Source of the DNA: Prinsepia uniflora
Taxonomy: Eukaryota; Streptophyta; Magnoliopsida; Rosales; Rosaceae
Assembly (NCBI GenBank): GCA_032719365.1
Contig: CM064862.1
Location: forward strand, 6,846,001-6,910,000
Length of the DNA stretch: 64,000 nucleotides
Direction of reading: 5' to 3'
A program made the position numbers and the translations under genes. Every line of letters begins with the position of its first letter. The stretch's first letter is position 1. The notes below the pieces were generated by a model. The model saw nothing but the letters and a program-made list of their open reading frames with translations. It had not been told where the DNA came from and did not search any database. Positions 47,910-59,640 of this stretch are shown here, piece after piece.

Positions 47910-48417
47910 CGTAGGACAAAAGAGTACACGATGACCATGTGAGTATAGTTTCGGATACTCGGTATACTGCAGGATACTTGGTATACTTCAGGATACTCCC
48001 CCTGATCTTGACTCCCCTTGAAAGTTACAGATTAGGTAGATCAGCTAGTCTACGTAAACCAATACCTCGCACATGCTGCTGGAATATAGCCTTTTGGTAA
48101 TGATTTGGTGAACAAATCTACATGATTATCTTGAGATCGTATTGACTTTATCTCAATCTTCCGATGTTCTTGCTATTTTTGGTTGAAGAAGAACTTCGGT
48201 GCAATATTCTTGGTGTTGTCTCTCTTAATGAAATCGGTCTTCATCTGCTCTATGCAGATAGCATTATCTTCGTAGATAACCATCGATTCATTATGGGTGG
48301 AATACAATCCACAAGTACTTCGAATATGCCTAGTAATGGCTCTTAGCCATATGCATTCACGAACTGCTTCGTGTAAGGCTAGAATCTATGCATGATTCGA
48401 AGATGTCGCACCAAGGG
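47910..48417 (-). pseudogene. Ty1/copia RNase H C-terminal fragment and 3' end
   Basis: On the minus strand from 48417 leftwards, frames encode typical copia RNase H end motifs: a SSNHA-like start, a VIYEDNAICIEQMK segment, PKFFF, and DLFTKSLP, interrupted by at least two stops. A purine-rich tract containing GATCAGGGGGAG (about 48001-48012) follows, as expected before a copia 3' LTR. The fragment continues the copia sequence at 59018 once the gypsy element between them is removed. Confidence 0.75.
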
Positions 48418-51400
48418 TGACAGGACCCACCCCGATTATCGCCTCGATAATCGGGAAGCATCCTGCTCCCGTCTGACAATCGAATCAAAAAGACCGAAAA
48501 CTAGTTAAAATTACAACACACCCATTGTCAGACCAGGGAGATTAAACAAATACATCCGACTGGACGTCAAGTCCACAGTTTCACAGAGCAATATTACAAA
48601 ACAAATTAAAGAACAAGTCCTACTCTGTGAACTAACTACTCCGCAACGGAAAACGTTATGCCTCCGCCTCTGCCTCGGCGCTTGCCCCCACGCTTGTACC
48701 ACGACCTGGAGGGAATTTAAAACAACAAGGTGTGAGTGGACCGAAACATAAGTTTAACAGGAAAAACAGTTTTTCCGAAATTGGGTTCGCCCTCCAGTTT
48801 TGTAATCCGCATGCATAACCAAGTATTCAAAATTTGTGTGTTAAACTTTTGAAAACTCTTTTTCCGAAACACAAGAAAAACGTTACAGGGATCGTCATCA
48901 CTCATGTAAAACCATGTAATAATACCAGATTCCAGAAATCGTCATTTTGAAACATTATTTGCACAAATCAAGTGAAACATAAAACAATAATCATGATTAT
49001 GCCGTTGGATCCATCCGAGTCTTTAAACTCAACATTAGGCCTTCCCGGGATATCAACGAGTCTTTAAACTCAAAACACGATTAGTAGGCCTCGGGGGTAT
49101 CATAATAATCGAGTCTTTAAACTCACGAGTCTTTAAACTCAATTTTCGGGCCCGCCCCCAGAATCAACATACCGGGTCTTTAAACCCAAAACCAGATCCA
49201 ACCATCAACCGGGTCTTTAAACCCAAAACCGTTTTTAAACATAATAAATCAGGATTAATCACAATTCTTTTTCCAACATTATTCCAAAACATTTCTCATC
49301 GTAATAGAACTCATGCCCGAATTCACATGTAAATTCCAACACATGCAATTAACAGAAGATTACTTCACAATATGATCAAACATCATAAATCCGAAACATG
49401 CATATTCATAACCAGATACTTCATCAAAAATTATCACGCATGCATAGGCAAAAACCGAAATCTCGAAATGCGTGAAATACGATAATTACCTCGAAAAACG
49501 TGAAAACAAGTAAAACCGATATATCATCTCACCATCGTAAAATCATATGTAAAACCATGAGATAAATAAGCAAAATAGTCATGCATGCCCAATTTAAAAA
49601 TCAAAGAGTCCACTCACAGTCTTAGGACACGTCAATCGCGTCCCGCGTGCTCCTCTGTAGCTTCGGAAGTGTCCGGGCCTGTGAAAACGTACAAGAAGGG
49701 TTACAAACATCCCAAAATAACTCGTAGGATTTTTCCTAATTTTTCCGGATTTTTCGGCGAAAATAAACTTAAAGACTTAATCTTCCGGACTCCCGAAGTT
49801 ATCCCGAATGACTCCCGATCGATTCGAACTCTAAAGATAAAATGTTATTTAGACTGTAAGGATCAATTCTCATGTTGACCGTGATCGGAGTTGACGCCAC
49901 ACGCGCCGTCACGCGCCGCCCAAAGCGGCTGCGCGTGAAGGCCACGCGCCAAGCTACAGTGTCATCTCCCTTACCCGAACAGCCTGCTAAACGGGTCTGA
50001 TACCCGCGACTCAACCCGATCAGTTAGCCCTCAATTCTCAGTCAAAACTACCCGTTTTCAATCCTATTATCTTCCCTAACTCATTTATTTTAGGTCTGCA
50101 ACACTGGTTAACCTCGACTTACACCAAATCGACCCAATCCAAGCTCGAACAGTCGAACAAGTCGACTCCTGGAACTCACCCTACACGGTTCCATTTCCAA
50201 ATTAACTTCACCAGTAGCAATAAGGGACCCATACGCACACAATGACACTAACAATTTAGCTCGCCGTTACCTGGAAGTAGTCGTCCACAGCACTGGTTTT
50301 CCCCTGAAACTGAGACTCAGGTTCCCGGCCAAACCGTCCTCCTCCTCCTTCAATTCTTGCACGGTTGTGCACGAAATGACCCCAGAAGTCTTACACGGCC
50401 TTTGGTTTCGATCAACAGGCTCCAGAAGTTGAATGAGATTTTTCCCTCCAACTGGGTTTTCCTTCGAACTGGACCTTGGGTTCTTGGGCAATCCGTGCTC
50501 GAATCCCTTCAATTCTTGCACGGCTGAGACTCTATCACTCCCAGAAGACTCACTGTGTGTTTAGAATGATCCCTCGACCCTTAGAAATTGAACTCTGCGA
50601 TTTCCCCCCAAAAACCCGAAACAGTTGCTCACGATTTCTCTCACAATTCCTCTCACGCTCAGCTTCCAAATTGAACCAAAATGATCCTAACTCCAACCTC
50701 ACTCCAATCCCATACTCAGTTATTCGATCTGTATGGCCAACAGCCCGTGGGAGACCAACTGAGGCCTCTGAAACTGGTTTCCCGCAAACACAGAGACCAC
50801 AGCCATTCCCGTTCCTCCCGTGCACTCAGTCTCTGCCCAGACACGTCTGGCTGCTTCCCACAATCCTCAAAATCCATAAACTAACCCACTCACCAGTCCA
50901 CTTAGCCTTAAACAAATGCACGCTCAAAACCACCACGGCCGCACTCTGTTTCTCACGGTGGTGCTACAGTAACCACCGTGAAATGACCAAAATGCCCCTC
51001 TGTGCAATAATTACCAAAATGTCCTCCAACTTCCGTGACCCGTAACTCGGTCGTCCGACGTCCGTTTCAAGCGTGCCGCCTGTCGTTGTACTCGGGGCGT
51101 CGAGATGAACATAACGGTCTTCGAGTCAAATGGATATCAATTGTCAAACAAAAAGTCAACTTTTTCCCCTTATAACGCCCAAATTACGGTAATGCCCCCG
51201 AACCTCCGAACATCATAACTTTCACTCCGAGCGTCCGAATCGGACGTGCCACCTGTCTATGAACTCGTGACATCCCGAACTACGTCACGGTCATCACCCA
51301 ACGTCCGTTCGACCTCCAAAACTAAAAGTCAACAAATTGACCACACAAACACAGGGGTAAAAACGTCATTTTATTCAATATTTAATAATATTACATTACC

Positions 51401-51420
51401 AGAACGTCCGGGGCGTTACA
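48418..51420 (-). repeat. 3' LTR of Tekay element (3003 bp)
   Basis: On the plus strand it runs from TGACAGGACCC to GGGGCGTTACA, so it begins TGTAACGCCCC on its own strand. It contains GTGAGTGGAC (48732) and GTCCACTCAC (49608) sites, GAGTCTTTAAACTC repeats (49015-49225), a CGCG block (49895-49950) and two promoter-proximal modules (about 51050-51300). Open frames within it, such as one of 189 codons at 50476, match no known protein. Confidence 0.95.
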
Positions 51421-51457
51421 ATCTCCCCCCCTTAAGAAATTTCGTCCCGAAATTTCA
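51421..51457 (-). promoter_or_regulatory. Polypurine tract with adjacent hairpin
   Basis: On the minus strand the tract AAGGGGGGGAGAT abuts the 3' LTR and would prime plus-strand DNA synthesis. Just upstream, GAAATTTCG and CGAAATTTC form a perfect 9-bp inverted repeat with a 3-base loop (51437-51457), overlapping the stop region of the polyprotein gene. The LARD family has the same arrangement with 7-bp arms. Confidence 0.88.
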
Positions 51458-54400
51458 AGGAAACAAGTAAGGGAACTGTTCTCGCATCTGCGCCTTGGGT
51501 TCCCATGTGGCTTCCTCCACATTCTGGTTCCTCCAGAGGACCTTCACCAGAGGAACGGTCTTCCGACGTAGCACTTTCTCCTTTCGATCCAAAATCTGTA
51601 CCGGTTGTTCCTCGAAGCTCAAATCATCTCGAAGTTCAATGGGCTGATCCTCCAGTACATGAGATGCGTCAAACACATATTTCCGCAACATCGACACATG
51701 GAAAACATCGTGGACCTTCGAAAGCTCTGGCGGTAGTGCCAGCCGGTAGGCCACCGGGCCAATCCTCTCGGTAATCTCGTAAGGTCCAATATAACGAGGG
51801 CTCAACTTCCCTCGCCTGCCGAATCGCACTACACCCTTCCAAGGGGACAATTTCAGAAATACCCGATCTCCGACCGCAAACTCCAGATCTCGAATCCGAT
51901 GGTCCACATAGCTCTTTTGTCTGTCCTGGGCTGCCTTGAGCCGATCCCTGATGAGTTTGACCTTCTCGGTCGTCAGTTCCACCAATTCGGATTTAGTTAG
52001 CTTCCTTTCACCCACGTCCGTCCAACACAATGGAGTTCTGCACTGCCGTCCGTACAAGGCTTCGTACGGAGCCATCCCAATGCTCGCTTGATAGCTGTTG
52101 TTGTAGGCAAATTCCATCAAGGCTAGGTGTGACTCCCAAGTGTCATGAAATTGCAAGACGCAAGCTCGCATCATATCCTCCAATGTCTGGATGGTCCGCT
52201 CAGACTGGCCGTCAGTCTGAGGATGAAATGCAGTACTGAAACGAAGTTTCGTCCCAAATGCTTCCTGCAGACTCTGCCAAAATCGAGAAGTAAATCTTGG
52301 GTCTCGGTCAGAAACTATTGATTCCGGAGTACCGTGCAAACGGATGATCTCGTCAATAAACAACTGGGCCAACTGCGTCATCCTGAAGTTCTCTCGCACT
52401 GGCAAGAAGTGAGCTGATTTCGTAAGCCTGTCCACAATCACCCAAACTCCATCGTGACCCCTGGGTGTCCTAGGAAGTCCAAACACAAAATCCATCGTCA
52501 AGTGATCCCATTTCCATTCCGGAATAGGTAGTGGTTGCAAGGCTCCATAAGGTCGTTGTCTCTCAGCCTTCACTTGCTGGCAAATCAGACACTTGCTGAC
52601 AAACTCGGCAACCTCCCGCTTCATTCCCGGCCACCAGTAGTGCTCTCGCAAGGTACGATACATCTTGGTCCCACCAGGATGCATCGCGTAGGCCGAACTA
52701 TGAGCTTCGTCCAAGATCTCCTTCTTCAGTGCCTCCACGCCGGGCACACACAACCGTCCTTCTTTTAGCAAAGCTCCATCCTCCCTGACTGTAAAGTCTA
52801 GCCGTTCACCGGCTTCCACTTCAATCCGAAGTACACATGAGACAGGATCTTGAGATTGAGCCTCAACGATCCGATCGACCAGGAGTGGTCTCACATGAAA
52901 ATTAGCCAGCAAGACACCTTGGCCATCCAAACCCAAATCAATGCTATTCTTACGGAGTTCAACCAAAAGTGGCAAATGAACCGTCCGTAGATGTGCTACA
53001 GAATGCGTTGACTTCCGGCTTAGAGCATCAGCCACCACATTGGCTTTTCCCGGGTGGTACTCAATCGTGCAATCATAGTCCTTAATTAGCTCTAGCCACC
53101 GTCGCTGCCTCACATTCAACTCCTTCTGAGTGAACAAGTACTTCAGGCTCTTGTGGTCCGTAAACATTCTGCAAGTCGCTCCGTACAGGTGATGTCTCCA
53201 AATCTTCAATGCATGCACAACAGCAGCTAACTCCAAATCGTGCGTCGGATAATTGCGCTCATGCGGTTTCAACTGGCGCGAAGCATAGGCGATCACTTTC
53301 CCATGCTGCATTAGTACACATCCCAAACCCTGTAAGGATGCATCACTGTACACCTCAAATTCCCCACTGTCGTCTGGAAGGGTCAGTATAGGAGCAGACG
53401 TCAACCTTTCCTTTAGCTCCCGAAAACTACGCTCACAATCGTCATCCCACTCAAACTTGACTCCCTTCCGCGTCAGTCGCGTCAACGGGGCAGCAATGGT
53501 AGAGAAACCCTCTACAAACCTCCTGTAGTAACCAGCCAATCCCAAGAAACTCCTGACTTCCGTGACGGTCCTCGGTTGTTCCCACTTCGCCACTGCCTCA
53601 ATTTTCTGAGAATCTACACTGATCCCGTCAGTTGAGATCACATGCCCCAAGAAACTCACGCTCGTCAACCAAAACTGACATTTGCTGAGCTTCGCATACA
53701 ACTGGTTTTCCCTCAAGGTACCCAGCACCATCCTTAAGTGCTCCTCGTGCGCTTCCGCACTCCTCGAGTAGACCATGATATCGTCAATGAACACGATGAC
53801 AAAGTGGTCCAAGTAAGGCTGCAACACTCGGTTCATCAAATCCATAAACGCTGCGGGTGCGTTGGTCAAGCCAAACGGCATCACCAGGAACTCATAATGA
53901 CCATAACGGGTCCTAAATGCTGTCTTGGGTACATCCTCATCCTTAACCCGCAATTGATGATACCCCGAACGTAGATCAATTTTGGAGAAGTACTGCGCTC
54001 CTCGCAGCTGATCGAACAAATCATCGATCCGAGGCAACGGGTATTTGTTCCTGACTGTTACTTTATTCAGTTGCCTGTAATCGATGCAAAGTCTCAAACT
54101 CCCATCCTTTTTCCTCACAAACAACACCGGAGCTCCCCAGGGGGATACACTTGGTCGAATAAATCCCATCTCAAGTAATTCTTGTAACTGCGCCTTCAGT
54201 TCTTTCAACTCAGCTGGCGCCATACGATACGGAGTCTGAGAAATAGGTTGCGTACCTGGAACCAGATCAATAGTGAACTCAACATCTCGATGCGGTGGCA
54301 ATCCCGGTAGATCCTCCGGAAAGACATCCGGGAACTCCCGTACAATCGGTATATCCTCCACCCGCAATGGTGCAGCTCGTGAATCCATCACTCGGGCTAA

Positions 54401-55963
54401 GTATCCCTGGCACCCCTTCCTCAACATCTTACTTGCCTTCAGGGCAGAAATCACTCCGACAGGAGTTGCTCGCTGAATTCCCTGAAAAGTGGTTTCCGGT
54501 AGCCCCGGGCTCCGAAAAGTAACCCGCTTATCGACGCATTCGATAGAGGCGTGATGGAGCGTCAACCAATCCATACCCAAGATGACATCAAAGTCGTGCA
54601 AGTCCAAGAGTATCAAATCTGCCACCAGACCAACATCACCTACCATTACGGGGCACTCCCGCAACACTTGGTTCACCACAAACACATCTCCGGTGGGCGT
54701 ACTCACTCCCATGTCACAGTCCAATGCGGACACCTCTCTACCCGCCAACAACTCACAGTCCCGTGAAATAAATGAATGAGTAGCTCCGGGATCAATTAAA
54801 GCACAAACATCAAGTCCAAAGATCGTGAGTGTACCTGTCACAACACCAGGCGCTGCCCTGGCCTCCTGCTGCGTAACAGCGAAAACTCGGGCCTGTGGTC
54901 CAGCTGCTCGCCCACGGCCCCGGCCCCTCTGTCCACTAGCCGCTCCGGTACCACCTCCTCGAGTGCTCCCAGTCCCAGAAACTGCAGCTGTGCTCCGTCC
55001 CTGCTCTGCTCCACCCCGACCTGCGCCACCACCCTGTGGCAAAGATGGACAATCCCTCCGATAGTGGCCCCGCTCGCCACAGAAGAAACAGATGACACTG
55101 GAAGCATCTCGAACAAAACCACCATCCTGCCGTCCCGTGGAAGCAACAGAAGTCGCGCTCGCCTGCGGAGCAGTCTGCGCCCTAGGCGCTCGGAATCTGG
55201 AACCCTGATAGTTACCAGGCCTGCCATAACGATCATTGCCTGCAGATGAGGCTCCACCATAACGTCCTTTCTTCGAGGCTCCCTGACCATACGATCCAGA
55301 ATATGAACGCCCGCGACGTTGTCCACCACCAGAATACTGTGGACGCGTCGGGAGACTAGCCTCAACCCGCACCGCGGCATCAGACAACTCCCTGAGAGTA
55401 GCAAAAGCTCCGGCCGTCACAATGGCCCGTATCTCACCCCGTAGACCAAGCTCGAACCTACGGCATTTCTCAGCCTCAGTAGATACAAAGGTAGGAGCAA
55501 AACGAGCTAGCATCTGAAATTTCTGTTCATACTCAGCTACGGACATGCTCCCCTGTTGGAGCTGCAGAAACTCGGTCTCCCTAGCATCACGGAATGAACG
55601 GGGATAATACTGATCCAGAAACCGTTCACGAAAGGTCTCCCAAGTCACTGTACGGGCATCCCAACCCGACAACTCCAGAGTGTACCACCACTCATAAGCA
55701 GATCCATCAAGTAGAAAGGTAGCCAACACCACCCGCTCCTCAAGAGGACAGTGCATCACAGTAAAAATCCGCTCAATCCGAGAAATCCAACGGTGGGCAT
55801 CCTCGGGGTCCGCTCCACCACTGAATACCGTAGCCCCAAGACGCTGGGCTCGTTCGATCGAAGCACTCTCGGCATCGCCATTAGGTCGTGGAGGGGGTTC
55901 GCGTCGCGGAGGCATGGCCGGTCGTCCTTCTCTGAAAGAGGCATAAGTTAGTACAATAATCAA
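51455..55963 (-). CDS. Ty3/gypsy gag-pol polyprotein (Tekay/Del chromovirus)
   Basis: A single uninterrupted frame of 1502 codons encodes the structural and replication proteins of the retrotransposon. Domains in order: gag (about 50-210), a basic Gly/Arg-rich linker, a CCHC zinc knuckle (CFFCGERGHYRRDC, 292-305), an aspartic protease (DPGATHSFIS, 391-400), reverse transcriptase (about 575-770, catalytic FIDD at 725-728), RNase H (YSDAS at 872-876, ADALSRK near 978), and integrase with an HHCC zinc site (H1088, H1095, C1125, C1128) and a D1158/D1219/E1255 triad in D35E spacing. A C-terminal chromodomain-like segment (about 1455-1501, containing VLWRNQNVEEATWEP) suggests targeting to chromatin marks. 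The annotated start is the first ATG; Met17 (55915), beginning MPPRREPP, is the more usual start for the family. No frameshift or stop is present. Confidence 0.95.
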   Translation of the reverse strand: MIIVLTYASFREGRPAMPPRREPPPRPNGDAESASIERAQRLGATVFSGGADPEDAHRWISRIERIFTVMHCPLEERVVLATFLLDGSAYEWWYTLELSGWDARTVTWETFRERFLDQYYPRSFRDARETEFLQLQQGSMSVAEYEQKFQMLARFAPTFVSTEAEKCRRFELGLRGEIRAIVTAGAFATLRELSDAAVRVEASLPTRPQYSGGGQRRGRSYSGSYGQGASKKGRYGGASSAGNDRYGRPGNYQGSRFRAPRAQTAPQASATSVASTGRQDGGFVRDASSVICFFCGERGHYRRDCPSLPQGGGAGRGGAEQGRSTAAVSGTGSTRGGGTGAASGQRGRGRGRAAGPQARVFAVTQQEARAAPGVVTGTLTIFGLDVCALIDPGATHSFISRDCELLAGREVSALDCDMGVSTPTGDVFVVNQVLRECPVMVGDVGLVADLILLDLHDFDVILGMDWLTLHHASIECVDKRVTFRSPGLPETTFQGIQRATPVGVISALKASKMLRKGCQGYLARVMDSRAAPLRVEDIPIVREFPDVFPEDLPGLPPHRDVEFTIDLVPGTQPISQTPYRMAPAELKELKAQLQELLEMGFIRPSVSPWGAPVLFVRKKDGSLRLCIDYRQLNKVTVRNKYPLPRIDDLFDQLRGAQYFSKIDLRSGYHQLRVKDEDVPKTAFRTRYGHYEFLVMPFGLTNAPAAFMDLMNRVLQPYLDHFVIVFIDDIMVYSRSAEAHEEHLRMVLGTLRENQLYAKLSKCQFWLTSVSFLGHVISTDGISVDSQKIEAVAKWEQPRTVTEVRSFLGLAGYYRRFVEGFSTIAAPLTRLTRKGVKFEWDDDCERSFRELKERLTSAPILTLPDDSGEFEVYSDASLQGLGCVLMQHGKVIAYASRQLKPHERNYPTHDLELAAVVHALKIWRHHLYGATCRMFTDHKSLKYLFTQKELNVRQRRWLELIKDYDCTIEYHPGKANVVADALSRKSTHSVAHLRTVHLPLLVELRKNSIDLGLDGQGVLLANFHVRPLLVDRIVEAQSQDPVSCVLRIEVEAGERLDFTVREDGALLKEGRLCVPGVEALKKEILDEAHSSAYAMHPGGTKMYRTLREHYWWPGMKREVAEFVSKCLICQQVKAERQRPYGALQPLPIPEWKWDHLTMDFVFGLPRTPRGHDGVWVIVDRLTKSAHFLPVRENFRMTQLAQLFIDEIIRLHGTPESIVSDRDPRFTSRFWQSLQEAFGTKLRFSTAFHPQTDGQSERTIQTLEDMMRACVLQFHDTWESHLALMEFAYNNSYQASIGMAPYEALYGRQCRTPLCWTDVGERKLTKSELVELTTEKVKLIRDRLKAAQDRQKSYVDHRIRDLEFAVGDRVFLKLSPWKGVVRFGRRGKLSPRYIGPYEITERIGPVAYRLALPPELSKVHDVFHVSMLRKYVFDASHVLEDQPIELRDDLSFEEQPVQILDRKEKVLRRKTVPLVKVLWRNQNVEEATWEPKAQMREQFPYLFP

Positions 55964-56000
55964 GGCACACCCGAATGCCGGACACGAATCGTAAACCTAG

Positions 56001-56012
56001 GCTCTGATACCA
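56001..56012 (-). promoter_or_regulatory. Primer-binding site, initiator Met tRNA
   Basis: The minus strand reads TGGTATCAGAGC two bases inside the 5' LTR end at 56015. The gag-pol frame starts less than 100 bp downstream, so nearly all of the leader lies in the LTR. Confidence 0.95.
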
Positions 56013-56014
56013 AT

Positions 56015-59000
56015 TGACAGGACCCACCCCGATTATCGCCTCGATAATCGGGAAGCATCCTGCTCCCGTCTGACAATCGAATCAAAAAGACCGAAAACTA
56101 GTTAAAATTACAACACACCCATTGTCAGACCAGGGAGATTAAACAAATACATCCGACTGGACGTCAAGTCCACAGTTTCACAGAGCAATATTACAAAACA
56201 AATTAAAGAACAAGTCCTACTCTGTGAACTAACTACTCCGCAACGGAAAACGTTATGCCTCCGCCTCTGCCTCGGCGCTTGCCCCCACGCTTGTACCACG
56301 ACCTGGAGAGAATTTAAAACAACAAGGTGTGAGTGGACCGAAACATAAGTTTAACAGGAAAAACAGTTTTTCCGAAATTGGGTTCGCCCTCCAGTTTTGT
56401 AATCCGCATGCATAACCAAGTATTCAAAATTTGTGTGTTAAACTTTTGAAAACTCTTTTTCCGAAACACAAGAAAAACGTTACAGGGATCGTCATCACTC
56501 ATGTAAAACCATGTAATAATACCAGATTCCAGAAATCGTCATTTTGAAACATTATTTGCACAAATCAAGTGAAACATAAAACAATAATCATGATTATGCC
56601 GTTGGATCCATCCGAGTCTTTAAACTCAACATTAGGCCTTCCCGGGATATCAACGAGTCTTTAAACTCAAAACACGATTAGTAGGCCTCGGGGGTATCAT
56701 AATAATCGAGTCTTTAAACTCACGAGTCTTTAAACTCAATTTTCGGGCCCGCCCCCAGAATCAACATACCGGGTCTTTAAACCCAAAACCAGATCCAACC
56801 ATCAACCGGGTCTTTAAACCCAAAACCGTTTTTAAACATAATAAATCAGGATTAATCACAATTCTTTTTCCAACATTATTCCAAAACATTTCTCATCGTA
56901 ACAGAACTCATGCCCGAATTCACATGTAAATTCCAACACATGCAATTAACAGAAGATTACTTCACAATATGATCAAACATCATAAATCCGAAACATGCAT
57001 ATTCATAACCAGATACTTCATCAAAAATTATCACGCATGCATAGGCAAAAACCGAAATCTCGAAATGCGTGAAATACGATAATTACCTCGAAAAACGTGA
57101 AAACAAGTAAAACCGATATATCATCTCACCATCGTAAAATCATATGTAAAACCATGAGATAAATAAGCAAAATAGTCATGCATGCCCAATTTAAAAATCA
57201 AAGAGTCCACTCACAGTCTTAGGACACGTCAATCGCGTCCCGCGTGCTCCTCCGTAGCTTCGGAAGTGTCCGGGCCTGTGAAAACGTACAAGAAGGGTTA
57301 CAAACATCCCAAAATAACTCGTAGGATTTTTCCTAATTTTTCCGGATTTTTCGGCGAAAATAAACTTAAAGACTTAATCTTCCGGACTCCCGAAGTTATC
57401 CCGAATGACTCCCGATCGATTCGAACTCTAAAGATAAAATGTTATTTAGACTGTAAGGATCAATTCTCATGTTGACCGTGATCGGAGTTGACGCCACACG
57501 CGCCGTCACGCGCCGCCCAAAGCGGCTGCGCGTGAAGGCCACGCGCCAAGCTACAGTGTCATCTCCCTTACCCGAACAGCCTGCTAAACGGGTCTGATAC
57601 CCGCGACTCAACCCGATCAGTTAGCCCTCAATTCTCAGTCAAAACTACCCGTTTTCAATCCTATTATCTTCCCTAACTCATTTATTTTAGGTCTGCAACA
57701 CTGGTTAACCTCGACTTACACCAAATCGACCCAATCCAAGCTCGAACAGTCGAACAAGTCGACTCCTGGAACTCACCCTACACGGTTCCATTTCCAAATT
57801 AACTTCACCAGTAGCAATAAGGGACCCATACGCACACAATGACACTAACAATTTAGCTCGCCGTTACCTGGAAGTAGTCGTCCACAGCACTGGTTTTCCC
57901 CTGAAACTGAGACTCAGGTTCCCGGCCAAACCGTCCTCCTCCTCCTTCAATTCTTGCACGGTTGTGCACGAAATGACCCCAGAAGTCTTACACGGCCTTT
58001 GGTTTCGATCAACAGGCTCCAGAAGTTGAATGAGATTTTTCCCTCCAACTGGTTTTTCCTTCGAACTGGACCTTGGGTTCTTGGGCAATCCGTGCTCGAA
58101 TCCCTTCAATTCTTGCACGGCTGAGACTCTATCACTCCCAGAAGACTCACTGTGTGTTTAGAATGATCCCTCGACCCTTAGAAATTGAACTCTGCGATTT
58201 CCCCCCAAAAACCCGAAACAGTTGCTCACGGTTTCTCTCACAATTCCTCTCACGCTCAGCTTCCAAATTGAACCAAAATGATCCTAACTCCAACCTCACT
58301 CCAATCCCATACTCAGTTATTCGATCTGTATGGCCAACAGCCCGTGGGAGACCAACTGAGGCCTCTGAAACTGGTTTCCCGCAAACACAGAGACCACAGC
58401 CATTCCCGTTCCTCCCGTGCACTCAGTCTCTGCCCAGACACGTCTGGCTGCTTCCCACAATCCTCAAAATCCATAAACTAACCCACTCACCAGTCCACTT
58501 AGCCTTAAACAAATGCACGCTCAAAACCACCACGGCCGCACTCTGTTTCTCACGGTGGTGCTACAGTAACCACCGTGAAATGACCAAAATGCCCCTCTGT
58601 GCAATAATTACCAAAATGTCCTCCAACTTCCGTGACCCGTAACTCGGTCGTCCGACGTCCGTTTCAAGCGTGCCGCGTGTCGTTGTACTCGGGGCGTCGA
58701 GATGAACATAACGGTCTTCGAGTCAAATGGATATCAATTGTCAAACAAAAAGTCAACTTTTTCCCCTTATAACGCCCAAATTACGGTAATGCCCCCGAAC
58801 CTCCGAACATCATAACTTTCACTCCGAGCGTCCGAATCGGACGTGCCACCTGTCTATGAACTCGTGACATCCCGAACTACGTCACGGTCATCACCCAACG
58901 TCCGTTCGACCTCCAAAACTAAAAGTCAACAAATTGACCACACAAACACAGGGGTAAAAACGTCATTTTATTCAATATTTAATAATATTACATTACCAGA

Positions 59001-59017
59001 ACGTCCGGGGCGTTACA
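56015..59017 (-). repeat. 5' LTR of Tekay element (3003 bp)
   Basis: Same length as 48418-51420, with about six substitutions, for example GGAGAGAATT against GGAGGGAATT, CTCCGTAG against CTCTGTAG, and GCCGCGTGTCG against GCCGCCTGTCG. It would supply the promoter. Internal motifs are the same as in the 3' LTR, shifted by 7597 bp. Confidence 0.95.
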
Positions 59018-59640
59018 AAGGGTCTGTTTCGTAGACCTCCAAGATATTGCTGTTTTCTCAATGGTAAGACATAACCGGATTGGGAACATGCCTTGTGTGG
59101 GTCTGATAGGTAACCTGCATGAGCATACCCAACAAGGCGTGCATCATTCCGAAGACCAAGGGGGTTTAATTCATTCCTCGATGCATAGGGATAGAATAAG
59201 TTCATATCTATTGTACCTCTAAGGTATCGGAAGATGTATTTTATGCCATTCTAATGGCGGCGCGTTGGCACAGAGCTTAATCTAGCTAACAAGTTCACAT
59301 CAAGTGAAATGTCTGGTCTAGTGCATTGAGTCAAGTACAATAATGTGCCTATTGCACTTATATATGGCACTTTTGGTGTCAATATCTCTTCGTTATCATC
59401 TGTTGGACGAAACGGGTCCTTCTTAGGATCTAGACTTCGGACGATCATGGGCGTGCTTAAAGGTTTTGTTTTATCCTCATTAAAGCGTCTCAACATCTTT
59501 TGGATATAATTCGATTGATGGACCAAAATTCCAACTACACGGTGCTCGAGCTCCAAGCCAAGACAGAAGTGTGTTCTCCCAAGATCCTTTATTTCAAATT
59601 CTAATTTCAGGTGCTTAGCGGTTTCAGACATGCATAAATA
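59018..59640 (-). pseudogene. Ty1/copia reverse transcriptase-RNase H fragment
   Basis: The minus strand encodes copia RT end and RNase H start motifs: KDLGRTHFCLGLELEH, VHQSNYIQKMLRRF, PLSTPM, VPYISAIGTLLYL, RPDIS, then SDPHKA. A frameshift lies near 59205-59251. The RNase H aspartate motif normally reading YADAGY is YAHAGY here, so the active site is lost. Upstream of about 59631 the similarity ends abruptly. The fragment is the 5' half of a copia pseudogene split by the Tekay insertion. Confidence 0.82.

Larger units (their letters stand above)
48418..59017 (-). mobile_element. Complete Tekay/Del-type Ty3/gypsy chromovirus, 10.6 kb, TSD AAGGG
   Basis: Two 3003-bp LTRs flank an internal region with an initiator-Met primer-binding site, an intact gag-pol frame and a polypurine tract, all in minus orientation. 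Target duplications AAGGG lie at 48413-48417 and 59018-59022. The LTRs differ at only about six positions that I could see, so insertion was recent. It sits inside the RNase H part of a copia pseudogene. An intact frame, matching LTRs and exact boundaries make it a candidate for an element still capable of transposition, and a likely source of enzymes for the non-autonomous relatives in this window. Confidence 0.93.

Noticed and set aside
50476..51045. 189-codon open frame, repeated at 58073-58642
   Set aside because: It is repeated only because both are LTRs of the same element. It overlaps the promoter-proximal modules and shows no protein-family similarity.
54838..55404. 188-codon minus frame overlapping the gag region
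   Set aside because: It is an alternative-frame shadow of the GC-rich gag linker in the gag-pol gene.
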